The position numbers and the translations under genes are program-made. Shown one piece after another: positions 58,269 through 64,000 of a DNA stretch of 64,000 bases. The number at the start of each line of letters is the position of its first letter. The stretch's first letter is position 1. The notes beneath the pieces were generated by a model. The model saw nothing but the letters and a program-made list of their open reading frames with translations. It did no database searches and had not been told where the DNA came from. The stretch is from the NCBI GenBank assembly GCA_025667525.1, contig CM046877.1, forward strand, positions 261,861,706 through 261,925,705, read 5' to 3'. This DNA comes from Glebionis coronaria. Taxonomy: Eukaryota > Streptophyta > Magnoliopsida > Asterales > Asteraceae.

Positions 58269-60564
58269 TGAAATTGTGTATAATTGAAGTTCGTTTTCTC
58301 AGTTCTTAACCAATTGAAAGTCCTAACAAAATCGGGTTTATAATCGTTTTTGGTTGGTAGGGTTATTTGGCTTTTCTATGTCTAATTGAACAATCAAGTA
58401 AAAATTGAAAAATATTAACTACGTAACCGTAAAACAATTAGTCAATTACCAAATCTTTATTCAAATAAGGACAAAATTGTAAACTATGAAAGTAAAGTAC
58501 TTAAAATGTAAATTCTTAAAACTAAAATGCTTGAAATATAAATTCTGTTAACTAAAAGGAACAACTATGCAAATATAACAAACTAGTAACTAAATTGTAA
58601 CAATATTGAAAACTAATTAACTGAAAATGTAAAGCTTTGAAAATACAAGGACTGAATTAGTGAAAACCCTAGATTAGTGCAAGTTTACCCAATAATGAAA
58701 ACAGCTAACACTTGAGGGACTAAAATGCTATTAAAGGTAAGATTTTATCAAAAACGGGCAAAAATGTTCATTAAGCTCGTTTAAGCTATTCAATGAACCA
58801 AATAAGCTCTAGTAACTTGCAAAAGGTTTAAAATCAAAAATTAACTAGGCTTGCAAAAGGAATTCACTTAAAAGCTTATAAAACTCGATTTAGCTTATTC
58901 TAATAAGCCCATATTAAGCAAACAAGAAAATCAAACTTCCACAACTTGATTTTCTTGAGAAAACTGATTAATAAGCTGACAAAGTGTATGGAATGTCTTT
59001 CCAAATGAAAAATGATCAACTGGATAAGCTGAAATCTGAAATTAAGCTAAACAAGTGCTTATTTGACTTTCGTTGACCAGATTTTTCAAAAAGCTGAAAA
59101 TTTCAAAATCCACTCATGAATACTTTCTAAACAATAATGTGAAAGAAAATCAAGAGGTTTCTAACGTGGAAATGCTGTTTCAAGAAATCAGTTTAGCTCA
59201 ATATCACAAAAACTTGCAATTGCTATGGTGCTTATCCAAATGCTTATTTCTCCCTTCTAATAGAAAACTGTGTAATTTCCTTGCTAGACCTTGAAGTTCA
59301 GATGTTAAGTGAAAGATTAAAACTGGTTTCAAACAATTTCATCTAGAAACAAAGAAATGCCAAGGGATTAAAATCAAGAACTTTTCTAAAAACTAGTAAT
59401 TGAAAACTGACCGATACTTTTTTTTGTGCCAATTTCCTTTTTGACTCTAGACTTGACTTGAAAACTATCAAACCTTGCTTAAAATGACTAAGTGACTGAG
59501 AATTATCAAAACTTAACCAATTAATAACACTTGAACTCAAATTATAAGCTTCTACCAAACACTACTTAACAGGATTCTAACAAACTTTTTGAAAGGATTC
59601 AAGGCAATTAGCTAAGCTGATTAAAATGACATATCAGACCTAGTTTGACTACTCAAATGAAGTGAAAATGACCCAAAAACAAACAGTTTAACAAGCTAGA
59701 ACTCAATATGCACAATGAAGCTGAAATGACTGATAAAGCTGATAATAGGACAAGTATTAAGCTGATGAACAAGTATAACACTACACTTAAGCTATCCAAT
59801 TACCAAATTCAGTTCAAAAGCTATCTAAACATTCTTGATCATGCAGACAAACAAAGTTACACTAGGAATTAAGCAGGCAGTCAACAATTAAGTAGAACAA
59901 AAATGCAGAACTTGAAACCTTTTAGCTTAAACCTCTATTAAAGGAGTAGAGAAGCGCTGAGCTTTCTAACCAATGCTAAACCACCACCTTAGCATTAAAA
60001 TCTACTTAACCATCTACAATCATCATCATAACCATTGTTGAACTCAGAAAGCTTCAAAATCTACAAGACTGGTACTGGATGAACAGAACAAGATCTAAGC
60101 AGCTTCAAATCTTCAAACTTAGCTAATCATGATCAATTGTGATCATAACAAGCTAACAGTAACACAAGGATGACAAGATTGCTGGTATGAACAGTAACTA
60201 AAGAAGATGAATGTGAATTTTATTGATTTAGGAATGAAGTTTGTTACAAAGCTGGTAAATCTGTTACAACTATGCTAACTAACTCAAGAGCTTGTCAGAC
60301 TCTTGAGTTGGTTGAGCTAACTAACTAGAACTAGGAATGAGAGAGAATGGAGATGTGTGTGAAATTTACACACATTAACTACTTGCAAAAATGAGAGATT
60401 ACAATCCTATTTATAGACAAATGTGAGGAAGTTTTGGAGTTGATGACGTGTTTCCACCATTGAATTGTTTCCACGTGTCACAAAGCTGCTAAATGTTCAT
60501 CCTTATGTTCTTCAAGAATTGGGGATTTTTGATTTATTAAGTTTGAGCTTAATTGGTTGTGTCC
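58269..60564 (-). repeat. 5' LTR of element F, U3 end missing
   Basis: 2.3 kb of a ~3.1 kb LTR. Compared with G, the first ~780 bases (tip hairpin and upstream U3) are absent and homology ends at 60564. TATA candidate CTATAAATAG on the minus strand at 60407-60416. AT-rich, non-coding. Confidence 0.88.
60407..60416 (-). promoter_or_regulatory. TATA box candidate in the F LTR
   Basis: CTATAAATAG on the minus strand, identical in G (63554-63563), shortly before a conserved CACACATCTCCATTCTCTCT stretch that may hold the start site. Confidence 0.6.
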
Positions 60565-60954
60565 CATTCCTAATATACTCGTTTAAGGTTTAAAAGGTTT
60601 AAAAGCTCTAGTAACTTACACACATTAACTACTAGGAATGGGAAAAGTCGAGCTAGAGACTCCTTAAATCAAGCTTGAATAACTAGGTTTAGAAGTTGTT
60701 AGAACTAGAATGTTGTAGGTTAGAAATAAGGATATCAATTTGTTGAGAATTGTTGGGGTAGACCTTCTTTTGTCTTCATGATGTTTGTAGGGTTGCTCAC
60801 TCATTTCATACTTGGAGCTTATGGAGGAGGCCCTTGTATCCGGTTCACTTCGTTACTATTGTGATCTTTCATAGACACCTTGTGCTTTAAAAATGAATTC
60901 ACTATAGTTGATCTTTCCTTAACTTGGGTTAAGCAAAGTCTATTCAATGTAATA

Positions 60955-61020
60955 AGTGTAGGGGAGTTCACTCCAATACTCTTAAACATTGAGGACAATG
61001 TTTATCTTAAGTGTAGGGGG
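60955..61020 (+). other. palindrome between two polypurine tracts, element G
   Basis: ACATTGAGGACAATGT (60986-61001) between AGTGTAGGGGAG (60955-60966) and AGTGTAGGGGG (61010-61020). The 16-base core is identical to that in D and A. Confidence 0.8.
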
Positions 61021-61774
61021 TCTTCTATCGAAATGACCTTACCTAGAACTTGTCATTGACCTTCATGATAACTTGGAAAATTAATTTCTCAAACATTTTT
61101 CAAATCTTTGATCTACTTTGGCCACCAAAAATATGCATTCATAGTTTTTGCATTAATCATTTTCTTTACATTTTTCATAACACATTTGCATTGTATATAT
61201 TTCTTCTTTTGTTCTTTATGAAAAATTGAAAAAGAAAAAAATATAATAAGAACATGGTTTAAAAAATTTAGACTTCTTTGACATATTAGGCCCACCATGG
61301 ATATTTTGACTCAACCCGAGTTTGCTTATCTAAGCATTCTCTAGCTAGTATCCTTAACCATGTAGTCCTTCATTGGTCTATTAGGCTAAGCATCCACTAG
61401 TCTCATTATTTGAGATTTTAAATTTGTAGAGAATGGGAAATGATAGAGTTGAAGCAAGTATAAAAGGGCTAGATAAACTTCATGATAATTACTTGTGGCT
61501 AAACCCTTCTTTTCTTTACCTCTATTTTCTTCGCATGTATATTTGTTAATAAATAATCAAGAACAGTTTTAATTGGTTTGTAATCTCTTATGCATTTTTG
61601 TCTAATCATTCATGGTTGGTATAAGTACATCTTAAGATTCTAAGTTAGAACATTTTATGTGTACTAGACTTATGTCATGCTTAATACTTAGCGGGTTTTT
61701 TTCCTTTTATTCTTTTCAACTTTCTTTGTGAGGAATAAAGAAAAATATGAGCGGCTTATAAAAAATGAGTGGCT

Positions 61775-61810
61775 AGAAAAAAAAAAGAAAAAAAAAAGAA
61801 AGAAAAAAGA
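61775..61810. repeat. A/G-rich simple repeat
   Basis: Runs of A broken by single G. Low complexity; no role inferred. Confidence 0.85.
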
Positions 61811-62610
61811 ATATAATACAAGACTCCCAAGAGGGGAAGTGAAGTGTTAATTATAGTAACTATTAGATTCCAATATTACCTTGACGGGTTGCGGGGATTT
61901 AAGAGTTGCTCCAATCCTATATTACCTTAACGGGTTGCGGGGTTGAAGATCCAAAGTCTCAAAAAGATGGCGGATGTAAATTATTGCGTGAGTTTTGTTT
62001 TTCTTTCCTTAGCAAGTGTGTAGCTACTTATTAATGCATGACATGAGGATTTTACACATAAGGCGAATGACTTATTACTCTCTAAACGGACTTATATTAA
62101 TTGTGAGCGGTTTTTCAAGTAATGGATGAGAGGATAACTTAGGATTAAAACCGTGCTTCCTTATTTTTGGATTTTGCATTTCTTATACTTCACGCTTTAA
62201 ATAATGACAAATTTGCCCAAAAGCAATTTGCTCAAATAATAACCGGTTCCACATTTAATTGTCATGAATAAGTTGATGCACTTTTTACTTGTGAATGCAA
62301 TGATCCCATTTTTAAGCTTGGTATGGGGAAAGTGAAACTTGAGGGTGATAAGTATCCATGGTACCAAAGCCCTAATCTAAGTCATTGATTTCTTTATGAG
62401 TTATTTCCATCAAAACCATTTCAATAAAAATCCACAAAGATATAAATAGAATTGTTTCTTTTGCATTGCATTGTTCAAAATCAAAATCATGTATCATATA
62501 GTGTAGAGTAGTGTAGATGCATTCCATATTGGCCAAGGTAGATTAATTATGAGGAGAATGTTAATTTGTGCTTTAAAATATAGCATTGCATGAGGTCATG
62601 GCAATGTTCA

Positions 62611-62623
62611 AGTGTAGAGGATT
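62611..62623 (+). other. polypurine tract of element G
   Basis: AGTGTAGAGGATT directly before TGATATGAG of the LTR; aligned with the D tract. Confidence 0.82.
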
Positions 62624-62647
62624 TGATATGAGCAAAAACTCATATCA
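62624..62647 (+). other. LTR-tip hairpin of element G
   Basis: TGATATGAG (62624-62632) and CTCATATCA (62639-62647), 9-base perfect arms, 6-base loop, at LTR nucleotides 1-24. Confidence 0.9.
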
Positions 62648-63553
62648 ATTAATCAACAAATCACCCTAAAACACAAGGAAAATACCTAACTTTTGTGCTA
62701 TAAAGCGGAATTATGTGGTAAATTTTGTGTTTGTGTATAAATAGGTAAGAAGGATACATTTTCAAGCAAACAAGAAGAAAATCAAGCTTATTTGGATGTA
62801 AAAGACAAAGAAGGATCAAAGATGACAAGACTTTGAAGACAAGGGACCTATCTTGACAACACTCCAAAGTTGAAGAACTAAAAGTGTAAATTTTCCAAAG
62901 TCAAGATAAAAGTCAAACATGGTCAACTATTCAGTCAACTAAGTCAAAGGGTCAAACTTACAAGAATGCAAGTGGAAGGACCATTTATGCCAAAGGAATG
63001 AAGTTCTAAGCTTTAATTGTGGATATGCCAAAGTACAAGGACTGAAATTGCCATTTTTCAAAGTAATTATAAACTCAATCCATGTGACATGGCTGGGAAC
63101 CAATAGAAATGCAAGAAAAGTGGTACATGGCTTGCCAAGTATTCAGGACACCTCACCATCTCATTTACTGCGCCGCAAAGCAACAGTAACCCTACTATCC
63201 AAATTTCACCCAATGAGAGCACGCCACTCAATAATCAAATTATCCACTTTCGGATAATGATCCGTGTGATCATATTTCATCCAACCAGGGCATGCCACGT
63301 GGACTTATTCTTCAACAAAGAACCCAGACGCGATTTTGAGCTACACTAGATTTCGGAAAGAGTTATCTACATGAAAGTTGATCGTTTTCAAGAGAGGATC
63401 ACATTGGACAAAACCAATTAAGCTCAAACTTAATAAATCAAAAATCCCCAATTATTGAAGAACATAAGGATGAACATTTAGCATCTTTGTGACACGTGGC
63501 AATAATTCAATGGTGGAAACACGTCATCAACTCCAAAACTTCCTCACATTTGT

Positions 63554-63563
63554 CTATAAATAG
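63554..63563 (+). promoter_or_regulatory. TATA box candidate in the G LTR
   Basis: CTATAAATAG, about 930 bases into the LTR, conserved in F on the opposite strand. Confidence 0.6.
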
Positions 63564-64000
63564 GATTGTAATCTCTCGTTTTTGCAAGTAGTTAATGTGT
63601 GTAAATTTCACACACATCTCCATTCTCTCTCATTCCTAGTTCTAGTTAGTTAGTTCAACCAACTCAAGAGTCTGACAAGCTCTTGAGTTAGTTAGCATAG
63701 TTGTAACAGATTTACCAGCTTTGTAACAAACTTCATTCCTAAATCAATAAAATTCACATTCATCTTCTTCAGTTACTGTTCATACCAGCAATCTTGTCAT
63801 CCTTGTGTTACTGTTAGCTTGTTATGATCACAATTGATCATGATTAGCTAAGTTTGAAGATTTGAAGCTGCTTAGATCTTGTTCTGTTCATCCAATACCA
63901 GTCTTGTATATTTTGAAGCTTTCTGAGTTCAACAATGGTTATGATGATGATTGTAGATGGTTAAGTAGATTTTAATGCTAAGGTGGTGGTTTAGCATTGG

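Larger units (their letters stand above)
55777..60564 (-). mobile_element. Element F: Athila deletion derivative (LTR-leader-gag-partial LTR)
   Basis: Minus-strand order: LTR (60564-58269, lacking the first ~780 bases of its 5' end), primer site, leader, gag, then directly the last 556 bases of an LTR (56332-55777). All of pol, the 3' tail and most of the second LTR are gone. Its LTR is the same family as that of G (595 bases compared, ~98%). Because one end is truncated no target duplication can be verified; GAATT at 55772-55776 is the left candidate. Confidence 0.85.
60761..62610 (+). other. non-coding tail of element G
   Basis: No supportable ORF. Shares conserved blocks with the tails of D and A. 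Contains the palindrome module (60955-61020) and an A/G-rich simple repeat (61775-61810). Confidence 0.78.
60565..64000 (+). mobile_element. Element G: 3' end of an Athila-like element, cut by the window edge
   Basis: Plus-strand tail and LTR only. Recognisable tail sequence starts at about 60750-60900 and runs to the polypurine tract (62611-62623) and LTR (62624 on). No pol is present; the left border abuts the broken LTR of F. The first ~200 bases (60565-60760) contain short copies of LTR words (ACACACATTAACTAC, GCTCTAGTAACTT), suggesting a complex join. Confidence 0.8.
62624..64000 (+). repeat. LTR of element G (partial at window edge)
   Basis: Begins TGATATGAG. From 63406 to 64000 it is the reverse complement of 60564-59970 in F, equal in length with about nine differences by eye. 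The first 780 bases supply the U3 part missing in F. TATA candidate at 63554-63563. Confidence 0.88.

Noticed and set aside
61113..61298. Small minus-strand ORF in the G tail
   Set aside because: Lies in conserved non-coding tail, AT-rich, with no counterpart in D or A.

Overview
This window is repeat-rich plant nuclear DNA. Everything I can identify is LTR-retrotransposon sequence or its debris. I see no host gene, tRNA, rRNA or CRISPR array. The lineages (Athila-type and Tekay/Del-type Ty3, plus a Ty1/copia element), the plant-type primer sites and the AT-rich LTRs point to a eudicot. The copia element, with its long coiled-coil gag, resembles families common in Asteraceae, but that placement is only a moderate-confidence inference.

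Layout. H (1-1876, - strand) is the 5' end of a Ty3 element: LTR end, tRNA-Met primer site, an extra upstream ORF and the start of gag. E is an old, broken copia element on the - strand. It survives as three pieces: reverse transcriptase (1877-3134), integrase (19898-20995) and gag/protease (53436-55776). A (3135-19892, - strand) is a large, young Athila-like element inside E, with 4.2 kb LTRs and one 1.9k-codon gag-pol frame. D (20996-53430, + strand) is an older Athila-like element inserted in E just before the integrase core. C (21436-42863, - strand) is a Tekay/Del-like chromovirus inserted at the TATA box of D's 5' LTR. B (27734-37985, + strand) is a Tekay-like element with a ruined interior, inserted in the protease active-site codons of C. 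F (55777-60564, - strand) is an Athila deletion derivative that keeps only gag. G (60565-64000, + strand) is the 3' end of a related element in the opposite orientation, running off the window.

Four insertions are delimited by target-site duplications (TSDs): A = ATCGT, D = AAGAT, C = TCCTA, B = GGTGC/GGTGT read on C's strand. The order of events is therefore E, then D, then C, then B, with A a separate and probably the most recent event. By eye, A's LTRs differ by about 0.7%, and those of B, C and D by about 3-4%. These counts were not made with an aligner.

The most unusual observations are four. (1) Each of five elements (A, B, C, D, G) begins its LTR with a hairpin of different sequence but the same position. 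(2) Three phase-consistent GT-AG intron-like segments interrupt the gag of C. (3) A palindrome lies between two polypurine tracts downstream of pol in all three Athila-type tails. (4) B has well-matched LTRs around a coding region reduced to motif remnants, as expected for an element moved in trans.
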